DNA of 64,000 bases from assembly GCA_002812745.2 (NCBI GenBank), contig NCSJ02000144.1:1-64000 (forward strand), read 5' to 3'. This stretch comes from Scytalidium lignicola. Lineage: Eukaryota; Ascomycota; Leotiomycetes. Positions 48,499 through 58,664 of this stretch are shown in pieces. Below the pieces are notes generated by a model. That model did no database searches. It was not told where the DNA came from and saw nothing but the letters and a program-made list of their open reading frames with translations. A program made the position numbers and the translations under genes. Each line of letters opens with the position of its first letter. Position 1 is the stretch's first letter.

Positions 48499-49954
48499 AT
48501 GTCTGCCAATATGCCCACGGACATGTGGGATGGCCGAGTCTACTTCGTGCTTGGCATTGCCTCAGCACCACTGCTCCTCATGCTGCACCCGAATTCGGTA
48601 ATTCGTCGTATGCTATACTACACACCACTGGCACTGTTGCTCTGTGCTTATCATGCACCACTTGGATCGAAGACAGCCGGATCGCCATCAACGGGTGCAT
48701 ATCAGTTCGGCATCCTGCTTGCCAGCTGGACCATGCGCATTCTGGATCGTATGTATCTCAACGACCCTGAAGCAACTTTCTTGCGTATTGATAATGGAGA
48801 AACTAAGTCTCCATTGACTTATACTCCTCTACAGAAGCTAGGATGGGCGTTGGAGCTCATGTGCGTGACTCGTGGTATTGGTTGGAACTGGCAGATTGCA
48901 CAAATTCCTCCACAAAAACCGCGAAGCCGTCGCTCTTTCTTCCTTATGAAGGCGCGTAAGGCGATACTTACAATTGGCATGCTGTATATTGTCAGGATGG
49001 CAGCGACAGCATTGCTCCAGCTTGCTGAGAATGTTGACAGAGCTAATAAGTGGGCAAAGCTACTGCTTCACCCCGCCTTCTTGCACTCCTTTATGTACGC
49101 CTCGTGGGCATTTGTGGTTTACAGCTCTCTCAATCTGGCAGAGAACATTCTTGCGTTTGTTTTTGTTGGTCTGCGTATCACGCAATGTTGGAGTCAACCA
49201 GAGATGTGGCCGTCTATTTTCGGTAGCATTAAAGAGAGCTACGGGATCCGACGAAGCTGGGGGTAAGTTCAATTTTTGAAATATTATCTTTTTATTGCTT
49301 TCTCTCTTTTAAATTGCAGTCACATTGTAGTTGAGAGTAAGGTGAAATAGAGGCTGACATAATTAATGCAAATAGGCTTTTCTGGCACCAGAACATGAGA
49401 CGGGTACTTCACACCCTCTATCCCTCTTGTGTTGTTGCCGTTATACTAATTCCCAATTACCTCTAGGCCTGCCAGTCACCCGCAACATTTTTNGCTGCAA
49501 AACATATATTTCCTAGAGAAACCCCAAACTCGTGTGACTGTGCTCTCCCGCAGATATCTCCGATTGTTACTGATCTTTTTTTTNCTCCGGAGTAATCCAT
49601 GCCGGCGGTTCTTTCTACATGACTCAACGACAAATCAACGTTACTGATGGCGGTAATATCATTGGTTTTATATATCAAGCCATATCACTGGTGGCAGAAG
49701 ACTCTGTGCTGTGGTTACTGGGCATTGATGACAGGCAGCCCCCGTCACCCCTACGACGTCTAATAGGCTACACATTAGTTCATGGCTATGCCGCGTACGC
49801 AACACCGACACTCAAAGTACTACCCCTTGCCAGAGATCATGGGTTAGAGGCAGCTGGTAGCCCCATTATGATTGGGGTGAAAATGGTGGGACTCGGCGCA
49901 CAGGGTGTGCTGAAAAACCCCTTTGCTACAATGATTGGCTCTTTTAATATTTGA
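48499..49954 (+). CDS. Wax-synthase-like (MBOAT_2) membrane O-acyltransferase, copy 1
   Basis: Exons 48499-49262, 49376-49403 and 49467-49954. Counted as written the total is 1280 nt and the frame breaks twice, at the Ns at 49492 and 49584. Deleting these two N characters gives 1278 nt, 425 residues and one open frame running through SPATFLLQNIYF, SRRYLRLLLIFFFSGVIHAGG and on to the stop, so the Ns look like empty placeholders. The multi-helix protein has the family block PEMWPSIFGSIKESYGIRRS, then WGLFWHQNMRR, and the conserved His in SGVIHAGG. Relatives (PF13813) acylate hydroxyls of terpenoids, sterols or alcohols and often sit in secondary-metabolite clusters. The first intron falls exactly after the WG codon, as in the second copy. 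Confidence 0.83.
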
Positions 49955-50432
49955 ATATCTGTATGCTAGGTGCACATAAGATAGGATGAGTTTACCATTT
50001 AAATAGCACGAAAAATTGAGATTTCTCTATATGTTCTAATTTGTGCTGAGATGATGCTATGAATGACATTCATATAAAATGCTATCATCATTTAAGGCAA
50101 CGTTCAACTGGAAAAGTAAAATATATTTTTGCTTATATTAATATAATTAGATGTGTAACTGCTATATTAATATGAGAATAGAAGACCTATAAATTTAATG
50201 TCTGCTTTTCAAATTTACGAAGCTGTCACTAGTGTCTCTGGCTGCGAGATTTGATACTTAAGATATTTTGGAAGCAACTCTGTAACCCGAAGTCTGGAAA
50301 ATACTATAACTACTTCTTTAGAGAGAATTTAATTGCTATTAAAATCTAAGAATATCCGCTAGTCTGCTATAATCAAAGATAGTCTTCCATGTGTTCACCA
50401 GAAATAACCACAGAATAACTCCAGGCCTATCA
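49955..50432. other. Intergenic region
   Basis: AT-rich 3' flanks of two convergent genes; no feature recognised. Confidence 0.4.
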
Positions 50433-51557
50433 TTAGTCAACAACCAAAACAAACTTTCTCAAGTAATTGTAATCATCCATTTGCAATTCGGCAGCTTCCT
50501 TGACCTTGTTTGCACCCTCAACACCAAACTCCCGAACCCAACTATAGTAAGGATGGTCGCTATTTCCCTGATTCTTGGCTCCTAGGCCCGTTGAAGTCAG
50601 AACAGCCTTGTGAAAATATACAGAAACTCCCCATCTATCAATCACTGCAGCTGCCCTTTCCTGATCTTCAGTCTTGTCCCATTGTAGGATTGATGGATCG
50701 TATGGGATACCAGTCTTTTTGCAGTAGGTAGATATTATCTTATCTGGGTGTTTCATTAAATCTTCAGCATCAATAACGCAGATATTATCTCCTTCAGCGT
50801 GTGAAAAATGATTATCATGATTATGCACGCCATTTGTTAATTCACCGAATTTACGAACTGGGGATTGTCCTATTAACCTCTCTTCAAGGAGGTACACGAA
50901 CAGATGGCGAAGCTCAGAGTAACCCAGGTCATCCGTATTAAACTCCTTTACCTTACTGCGTTCTCGTTGGCCAGGCAGGCTCAACCGATAATAACTCGGG
51001 ACCGCAAGATAGGGATGGCGAATTAAAAAGGTGAAGTGTAATTTTGCCAACTCCGATCGTGGAAGAAGAGTTGGGTTCTTAGGTTCTGGGGTGTCTAGAC
51101 CAAATGACGATGCTATATGAAGTAAGTGGCCAGGAGCTGGGAAGAGAAAGAAAGCCATCTCCTTCATAAATAGTCGCTTGTGCTTTGTTGGTAGCGGAAT
51201 TAGCTACAGAAAGGAGTGGAAAGCCTACGGGTTGAGTAAATAGAGCTTCTTACTTGTGACACACTAGTCTTTTGCCATTCCAATATGTTGTCCATAACTT
51301 TCTTGTAGGTGGCATCAATAAAGCCGCTTGCAGCTCTGACATCGTCATATCGCCCTAGCTGTCGCTCAGAGCCCAGCCAATAGGCATCACCAAAAGGTTC
51401 ATGAAGACAATTGACATTCTGTTGATTTTGGATAAAAACCTGGATATAGAAATTAGAAAAGCAGACTTTTAAGGTTTCGGGAAAAGCATACTCGCTCAAA
51501 GGCGGATGACCGTGACCTGGGATGTGCTACAAGTACAAGCGGCTTCGAATTTTCCAT
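50433..51557 (-). CDS. P-loop sulfotransferase-like protein
   Basis: Three exons, 51557-51492, 51439-51254 and 51203-50433, total 340 residues. The N-terminus MENSKPLVLVAHPRSRSSAF carries an HPRSRSSAFERV loop. This is the fungal version of the PAPS 5'-phosphosulfate-binding loop, followed by NVNCLHEPFGDAYW. LHFTFLIRHPYLAVPSYYRL is the equivalent of the 3'-phosphate-binding region (RxP..s.), and CVIDAEDLMKHPDKI follows. The family includes many uncharacterised fungal proteins with sulfotransferase fold; true PAPS-dependent activity is inferred. The gene sits between two acyltransferase paralogues, convergent with the first, which points to a shared small-molecule substrate or pathway. All phases close. 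Confidence 0.78.
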
Positions 51558-52356
51558 AACTGCTGTCTACAACCTTATATATGCGAATGATAACTCTGGG
51601 GATTTAAACAAAAGGCGCATAGAGTTTAATTGAAATCTTGGAAGGCTTTGGGAAATTGTTTATTTAAATGATTGGCTATCTACTGTATCTCCATAATTGA
51701 ATGCCAAATCTTAGACCCTGCTTGGTAACACAATGAGCGTGGCCTAGGTAGTACGAGTCAGCTTCCTAGAGGACACGGTTGGTTTCTACGGAAATAAGTC
51801 ATGTATGCCTCTACATAATGAAGGTAGTTTCGGAGCAGCTAAATTACTATAGTAAAAACAAATACTCGAATAGGCTAGCTAGATCTTCCTTGTAAGCGTT
51901 ATTCTGGATCTATCGGTACAAGTTGCTCCCCACCCTCGGCCTTTGCCGAAGGATTTACTAGTAAGTTAAATAACTTATTGTAACTTAGTATCAGCTGTAA
52001 GCTGATTAGATATCCGTAAATAATTCCGCAGGGTTTTCTTGAATTATAATAACTTTGTCAGGAAGCTTTTTAAAAATTAGTGGAGCTAGAAAACACATCT
52101 AATTATAAATATTACTGTAATAAATTTATGATAATGATAAAAAAAGCCTAATTGTATTTTACCTAGTAAATTTAGCAGATGTAATTATAGCAAGCACTCT
52201 CATCCTAGCGTCCTCGAACACTTTTATTAACAGTCCTTCGAAGGCGCTCTCGTGGTTCAGAGCTACACTAATAATCTTTATTGATATCTTCGTTTGGGCA
52301 GAAACTTTGCAAGCTATTTGCTACCTCCTGGGGCATCAAAAGTTTATCTTTTACAG
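51558..52356. other. Intergenic region between divergent genes
   Basis: Promoter space for the sulfotransferase-like gene and the second acyltransferase. No specific site recognised. In-frame non-ATG codons upstream of 52357 could mean a missed 5' exon because TTTACAG precedes the ATG. Confidence 0.4.
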
Positions 52357-53628
52357 ATGTCGTCTATATCCAACAGCCATATCAATGAGGGTCCCCCGAT
52401 TCATCTATGGCTTCTGAGAATTACAATCTCAATCAAGCTTTCGGCTGCATTTGCATTGATTTTCCTCCAATCATCTTCGAGTTATCGCGATTTTCTTGCC
52501 CTGCTTATCACAGTGTTAGCATTTGTGTTTTATCGAGATACCCAGTTGTTGGAAGCGGAGGCTTTAAGAATCGCATTGAATACCTTTTCTGTAATCCAGT
52601 TAGGCAATATCTATGATGTTCTTTGCATTACTAGACTTTCATTTCCGTACAAGCAAACTATTCTCTCTGAAAATACTGCGAATAGAGAGGAAACAAAAGA
52701 TAAGATTGCTGAAGGCAAGCCAACACTTATAACTCAGCTTTCATGGGGATTGGCAAAGATATGGAATTTTCGAGGAATTATGACACTGGAGGAGGTTAAA
52801 AATATTCCAAGTTTTCAAAAAAGGGACAAAACCTTTGTGCCTAGTCGAAGCAGTTTCTTCCTTCGACGAGTTTTAGGCATCGCAGTTCGTATCGCGATTA
52901 TAAAGAGCTGGGGTGACGGCTGGCCACTGCTAAATCCAAAAGTTGACATGGCCTTTCCAAAGCAATATTTCTTTTCAAGGATATGGGATGTTACCTTCCA
53001 TGAAGTACTCATACGTCTTTGGTCAACTATCCTCTTTTGGGTTCGAGGATATCTCAACCATAGCTTGGCGTATAATCTATTATCTGTTGTCATCGTTGGT
53101 TGTGGACTCTCGCAGGTTGAGAGTTGGCCACCAATGTATGGTTCTCTGTCAGATTGTTATACTGTGAGGGCATGGTGGGGGTAAGTTGCCTAAATTTTTC
53201 TTCTTCTTCCCTTCCTTTACATCGTATAGATGGCTAATAACGCCTTCAGAAAAACATGGCATCAAATGTTGCGCAAGCAGCTCACTTCTATTTCCAATTT
53301 TGTAGTATTCAGCGTTTGTCATCTCAAAGGGCATACTCTTCTTGCCCGATATTCTAGCTTGTTTCTGACTTTCTGGATCTCTGGGCTCTATCATATCCTC
53401 TCTGACGGCTTAGAAGTCAAGTCAGGTGTAGTTCAATTTTTCATAATGCAAGTAATTGCGATAATGGTTGAAGATATACTTCAAGAAATTTATCGAAGAA
53501 GTGGTAAGCCATTAGAAGCTATTTGGAAGTATGTAGGTTACATATGGGTCTTCGTATTTCTGACATGGACAAGTCCTGGATGGCGATATCCCGTATTGGC
53601 ATATAGATTTCGCTATGAGGAGCTGTAA
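52357..53628 (+). CDS. Wax-synthase-like (MBOAT_2) membrane O-acyltransferase, copy 2
   Basis: Two exons, 52357-53180 and 53250-53628, total 400 residues, starting at ATG 52357 (MSSISNSHINEGPPIHLW). The block VESWPPMYGSLSDCYTVRAW, the junction WGKTWHQMLRK and the histidine in FWISGLYHILSD match the wax-synthase domain. The C-terminus TSPGWRYPVLAYRFRYEEL is typical of fungal members. The intron follows the same WG codon in the same phase as in copy 1, so the two are old paralogues rather than unrelated neighbours; sequence outside the core has diverged strongly. Expected to be an ER membrane enzyme transferring an acyl group to a hydroxyl of a lipid-like or terpenoid acceptor. Confidence 0.85.
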
Positions 53629-54059
53629 TGCACTAGAATAGGAGTAGTCGAAGTCGAGGAAGTTGAAATATAATGAAACAAAATTATACAACTAGCCATC
53701 TCATAAGTCAATTTGAATGGTGAAGTGTATTTTATATTGCAGGTCTTCCGCGAATTGTAGATACTCGATGATTATTATTTAACAATCCCTGTGGGCTTTT
53801 TTATAAGCAGCTTCCGAATATACTTGGAATATTAGTATTTTATATACTCAATGATCATTATGACACTATAGCTAATATATTGACGAATAGATAGGATGGG
53901 CTTACGGTTTATGCTGAATTATTATGGATTGAATATTACGCGTAAAACTGCCTAATCCCGCAAACAAAATTTACAGTATTAGTTATTGTTGACTGGAAAC
54001 GCAGGAATACAGAACCACTATTGTATTGATTGCTTAAGGAGTCTACAACTACAGCAGAT

Positions 54060-54240
54060 TCTATATATACAGAGAGTTACGGCCGTAAAACCGTTATGGT
54101 CAACAGTTACGGTCGTACAGGCACCCGTANGGGTGCCTATAGTTGCCTACAGTGGTAGCCTACCGTAAACCCTATCCGTAAGCCCTAGCATAGGCAACCG
54201 TAAGAACACTGTGAAGTGGCATCCGTAAACTCCAAATATT
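54060..54240. repeat. CCGTAA-rich block with a palindrome around an N
   Basis: CCGTAA occurs about five times between 54078 and 54235 and TTACGG twice in the opposite direction, spaced roughly 20-30 bp. GGCACCCGTA-N-GGGTGCC is an inverted repeat centred on the N at 54130. This looks like a transposon terminus with subterminal repeats. It directly abuts the truncated C-terminal end of the pogo-like remnant. Confidence 0.45.
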
Positions 54241-54922
54241 GCAACACAAGTTATAATAATAATAAACTTCTTATTTTTATCTTGTACGCTTTTAACTTTG
54301 TTAGAATGAAGAGCTTATAAGGTTATAACTTTTTTAGAGAACTTCATAAATTTAATTAGAAATCCTTTTTCATTAATATTATATATGTTTTCAAGTTTAA
54401 TGTAATGNTTTTTTAATGCTAGAAGACAACTATATGCGTTTTAATTAATAACCAACAACTAAGATATGTATTCATTTATAACTAATCAAAAACCACTTAA
54501 CTAATTGATAATAATGCTCAAAGATAAGTTTGTATTCAGATTTAATGCAATGAAAATCTATGTTCTTTAAATATATACTAATAATCTTATCTTTATGACA
54601 TTTCATAAACTGCTTTACTTAATTCTTCTTCAACTTATCTTGTATTATCTTTTTGTATATTATAAACAACTTGATAAGTTGGTAGCATTTCTCAGTTGGT
54701 AAGTTTGTTAATTTGCTTGATTGGAACACTCTCTTGAGCATTATTAAGGTATTGTTTGTATATAGATGAAGTGTTCTTTATAAAGCTATGTTGACCTTTA
54801 TATCGTTTTACAAGTGTTGTTCGATTAAGGGTGTATTTTTTTGCTGTAGCATTAAAATTAAGCTTCTTCTACGATTTCAAATCAGCAATTACTTCTTCAA
54901 TTAAAGCTTCGTTGACCTTCAT
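54230..54922 (-). pseudogene. Pogo-like (Tc1/mariner, DDE_1) transposase remnant
   Basis: On the minus strand from ATG 54922 the reading MKVNEALIEEVIADL, then KLNFNATAKKYTLNRTTLVK and AQESVPIKQINKLTN is the N-terminal Psq-type DNA-binding region of fungal pogo-like transposases. Further on, NIYNINEKGFLI near 54353-54388 matches the NIYNxDEKGFxxG catalytic block and QDKNKKFIIIITCVA the next strand. The Asp of DEKGF is Asn, a G-to-A change. In-frame stops replace Gln or Arg codons. The C-terminal half is missing, cut off at the CCGTAA-rich block. Non-functional. Confidence 0.8.
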
Positions 54923-55092
54923 ATTAGTGGTTGAAGTGTGGTGGTCAAGGGCAAAAAAGTGGGAAATTCGCCGGGGTAGGAAATTCGTCGAGATCACGTG
55001 TAAAGGAAATAAAGCACTTTCTCTTGCAAGAGAAATAATTAATATTGTCAAATAAATTAAAAAGATTAAAGTTTTAATAATAAATATCTAAG

Positions 55093-55317
55093 TTGACACC
55101 CCCTTACAAAAAATACTCGCCCCCCCTGCAAACGAGAGTTTTTTTGCTGAATCAGAAGACNTTTTTCTCGCTATTTTAGTCACCTTACAGAATAATTATA
55201 GCATTAGAAATTGAAAACGGTGCAGTCGCTTACAAGTATTAAAGCGGCATGGATTTTGAGTATATCACGCAAATGGTTGGTCTGTTGGTGTGCGAGTATT
55301 TCTTGACACCCCCTTAC
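55093..55317. mobile_element. Small element of 195 bp between 15-bp direct repeats
   Basis: TTGACACCCCCTTAC occurs at 55093-55107 and identically at 55303-55317. The 195 bp between them begins AAAAAATACTCGC and ends GCGAGTATTTC, so the ends are inverted repeats of about 11-13 bp. Terminal inverted repeats inside a direct duplication is the architecture of a non-autonomous DNA transposon, though 15 bp is long for a target duplication. It contains an N at 55161. Confidence 0.5.
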
Positions 55318-55341
55318 GTCCTTAAATCCTCCGGCCACTTA

Positions 55342-55747
55342 CCTAAATCCTCCGGATTGCGCCGGCATCGGCTATTGCACAGGCAATTATACAGTTTTAG
55401 CTGAATTATCAGGCCTCACATCAATATTTGTATAATAGCATTCAAATACTTATAAATCTTTGGATCTTTACTAATTCATAATATAATTTTATAGTCATTA
55501 AGATATAACTATATAATAGGTAAATAATTAATAATATTTGGATAATGCTTGATTTTTAAGAGGGTTAAACCAAAATAAAATATATTCTCAAGTACAGTAG
55601 GTTATAGGCTGTTCAAAGCCTAAAGGCTACTATAATTATAGGCTATGAATGGCCTATAACTCACTAAAATTACAGGGCTATTCAGGGTATTGTGCTAGAA
55701 AGTGGCCTGTGCAACAGCCGATGCCGGCGCAATCCGGAGGATTTAAG
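55342..55747. mobile_element. MITE with 43-bp terminal inverted repeats and TA flanks
   Basis: The left end 55342-55384 starts CCTAAATCCTCCGGATTGCG. The right end, read on the minus strand from 55747 to 55705, starts CTTAAATCCTCCGGATTGCG, and the match continues to the shared end TTGCACAGGC; 41 of 43 positions agree. TA dinucleotides flank both ends (55340-55341 and 55748-55749), as expected for Tc1/mariner-type insertion. The 320-bp interior is AT-rich, has no coding capacity and includes several TATAGGCT words. A partial extra end, TTAAATCCTCCGGCCA, lies just outside at about 55322. Confidence 0.8.
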
Positions 55748-55879
55748 TATCCCTAATAAAAAGTAATAGACATAATATTGTAACTTCTTAAAAGAATACT
55801 TTTTATAAATAGATAATCAGGCTTTTGTCTTTATATTTAATAGAGAAAAAGGTATTACAAATACCTTAGAAACAATTTT

Positions 55880-56740
55880 TCCAAATGTTATACTAGCTTA
55901 TTATTGTCAACATATTGCCGACAATATTTAACAGTAATATAAAGTTAAATACAGATTTTTATTCTGGAAATATACATGGGCAAAAACACAAAAACTGTTC
56001 AAAAAGGTATTAGTAATCTTAGAGACAGAAAATAAAGCTATTGTTATTTATATGGATAATATTCTTTATAAAACCTGGACTTAGTATGCCTTTTTATATC
56101 TTTGTTATAGCTATAATATATTTAATATTGTGGAATTATTAAATTCTGTTTAAAATCTAATATAATTTCTTTCCCTTTTGAAAATAATAAACACTATTTG
56201 GTTTATAACTATAAAAACAATATATGACAAATATTATTGTCTATAACAAAGTACAGAACTTGCAGATACTCCTTTTTCTAAGTTTAAGAATAAGCTCAAA
56301 ACTAGTCATTGTTACTTTATCTTTGAATCTGGAAATAGTATATATTAAGTCCAAGTTCCTGATTCTGATTCCAAGTTTACTGTAAATCTTCCTAAAAGAA
56401 CTTGTACTTGTTATAACTTTAATGAATATTTTGGACTATGTACTTATGCAATCACAGCTTGCAAGTTTGAAATAGCAGATCCATATACTTATTTTCACTT
56501 TGCAAGCTTCGTGGAAGGCCCAAGACAAAAAGAATCAGGAAAAATGCTTGGAATCGCCAAAAAAGGAAGTGTAGAACCTGCAAACAGACAGGACATAATG
56601 TAAGATGTTATATAAGTCTTCCTGTAGCCCAAAATGGTCGTGGAGAGAGAGAGCACGTGATTAGCAGGTAGTTAATAAGGAAGAGGATATTCAAGACAGT
56701 GACAGTGATGTCATAATAGTTGATACAGTGTAAATAATTC
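55880..56740 (+). pseudogene. MULE-type transposase remnant with SWIM and zinc-knuckle regions
   Basis: The plus strand reads, with stops and frame jumps, YYCQHIADNI, then WKYTWAKTQKLFKKVL, NIVELLNSV, FESGNSIY*VQVPDSDSKFT, CTCYNFNEYFGLCTYAITAC, and RKCRTCKQTGHNVRC. This is the order of fungal Mutator-like transposases: the CQHLADN and NIVESLN blocks of the transposase, the SWIM zinc finger, then a C-terminal zinc knuckle. The SWIM His is Tyr here (CTYA for CxHA), a C-to-T change. Not functional. Confidence 0.8.
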
Positions 56741-56789
56741 TGGGTGGCATGCGAGTCATAAAAATTAATTTGGGTGGCATGGCAGTCAT
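56741..56789. repeat. Near-identical 19-bp direct repeat after the MULE remnant
   Basis: TGGGTGGCATGCGAGTCAT at 56741-56759 and TGGGTGGCATGGCAGTCAT at 56771-56789 differ by two adjacent bases. They may be subterminal repeats of the MULE. No inverted partner was found on the other side. Confidence 0.45.
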
Positions 56790-57276
56790 TTGCCGTATTA
56801 ATATTAAATTAATTAATTAATTTTTAGATTTTATTCTTAAATAAAGGTTAAAATAGAAAGTTATTTTTAAATAGTTATCAATTAGACCTTTTCAGTTGAA
56901 ACCATCGTGGTTTCATAGTAGTATTATTCGTGGATTCATAGTTTAAACGTAGCTTAAGATTCAGTAGGAAGTCTGTTAAACGTTGAATATAAGTGCGATG
57001 GACTTAACATTTTAGACTTTAGATATTTGGCTATAAAAATTTTCTTGTTATATCGGAAGTACTTACTTAGTTGGCTTTTACATTCAGTATTAACTCCTTT
57101 CATCTGAATTGAATTAGATGAATGACGTTTAACTAAGTTTAAATGTTAAAATAATCAAGTAAGGTCTTCTCACATACTTAATAACAACAATCGTTATTTT
57201 AAATCCTCTTTCTTTTCCACCTTTGTTAATATAAACCATCCTCTCCTCTTGGTTCACTATCTGAATACAGCTAATC

Positions 57277-58282
57277 CTACTTTGGAAATACCCAGTTCAT
57301 CCTGAGAGGCATTTCCTCAGGCCAGTTTTTTTCAATAACATTCATTATCCCTTGGAAGTAGATCTCATATGTCTTCCTATTATAGTGGACTCCTACTGAT
57401 AACTTAGTTTACTATCATTATCTGCTTATCATTACCCCCAGCGATCTTGATTGTCGTTTCCCAGAAGCTCAAATATAAAAGGGAGGATTTAGACTGACCA
57501 TCCGAGAAGTATCCATTAAATTTCTCATTCCGCTGTTCGTCAGCTCCGTATTTATTCTTCTTCGCGTCTGCCTCTACCAAAGACCACAAATCCAGTACCG
57601 GAATCCCCAACTCGTCGCCCACATCCCTAACCATCTGAGCATAGTATGCTGTGTTACTCTCTGTTCTTCGCATTACCTTGAAACCCTTCTTGCGATCCGT
57701 CTCTAAAGCTTGAACCTCATAAATTGGGGCTGGGGTTACCAAAATCAATCGTAAAGACGTTGAATCGTGTGCTAGAAGAGAGGGGTGTGTGAGAATAGTG
57801 ATAATATTAGAACGATATTGTGGAAGGGGAACATGGTGAGGATACGCGGATAATACTGCGTCGTTGGTGCCGAGTGCAACCAACTATTAGATTAATTAGG
57901 GTTCCAATCTTAATTAAAATCGGGGAAGTAAACAGGATGTGTACAAGGAAACGTATTCGACCGTGAGACGGTTCTCGAATCAACTCAGGTAGGATTTTCA
58001 GTGCATCTTCCGTATTATAGCCACTAAAGAGGAGGTTGGTTCGTTAGCTACACCATGTGGGATAGGATACTTTGAAAACGAACCCAAACCCGCGGTTAAT
58101 GATATCCAATCGACGTATATACGCTATAATAAACCCTTCAGGCTACTGTCATGCTGATTCATTTTCAAACGGCTAATACCTTCTTGTAGTGCAGCTTGGA
58201 GAGAAAAGCCATCATGGTGGTGAGCCATAAGCTGGATAGTTGAATCCCCGAAAAGGACGAACTGGTCGTATGTACGAGACAT
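57277..58282 (-). CDS. SGNH/GDSL esterase, isoamyl-acetate-hydrolase-like
   Basis: Five exons, 58282-58180, 58123-58084, 58023-57945, 57883-57499 and 57392-57277, total 240 residues. The blocks of the SGNH fold are in order. FVLFGDSTIQL holds the nucleophile Ser, DIINRGFGGYNT supplies Gly, LLVALGTNDAV supplies the block-III Asn, and the last exon DGVHYNRKTYEIYFQGI holds the His with an Asp three residues before. Without the last exon, behind a 106-bp intron, the protein loses the catalytic His; the read-through tail at 57404-57498 is intron. The closest known relatives are Iah1-type esterases acting on short acyl esters such as isoamyl acetate. No signal peptide, so probably cytosolic. Confidence 0.88.
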
Positions 58283-58664
58283 GATAACAGATTCCGGATT
58301 TCAATAGGCAGGTGGCTAGTTTGAAATGCGGCGGGGAGCAACAAACTACAAAGATATGAAATGAAATGAGGAATAGAAACAGATGGATTGTGGAGAGGCA
58401 GATATATATATGCCTGGGCCGCATTCCTCTGACCGGGGAATTCCGGAGGGTGAAAAAAGAACATTAATCAAACAGTTACCCAGTAGAATACAGTAGGTAT
58501 AATGTCGCTACTTTTATTGGCTATGGCATATGGTCCCATTCTCTGATTTGTTACAGGAAGTTCTATTCAACTGGATTAATTTCTCTATATGATTGAGGCT
58601 ACTATGACTATTTCATATACAAGACTGTAATCGTGAGCATGTTAGATCTGTAACGCCCACTTCT

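Noticed and set aside
49467..49620. Apparent double frameshift in the first wax-synthase-like gene
   Set aside because: Both shifts coincide with N characters and vanish when these are removed.
58212..58464. Two open frames upstream of the GDSL esterase exon 1
   Set aside because: They overlap the esterase first exon in other frames; only the frame with the GDS motif joins to the other exons.
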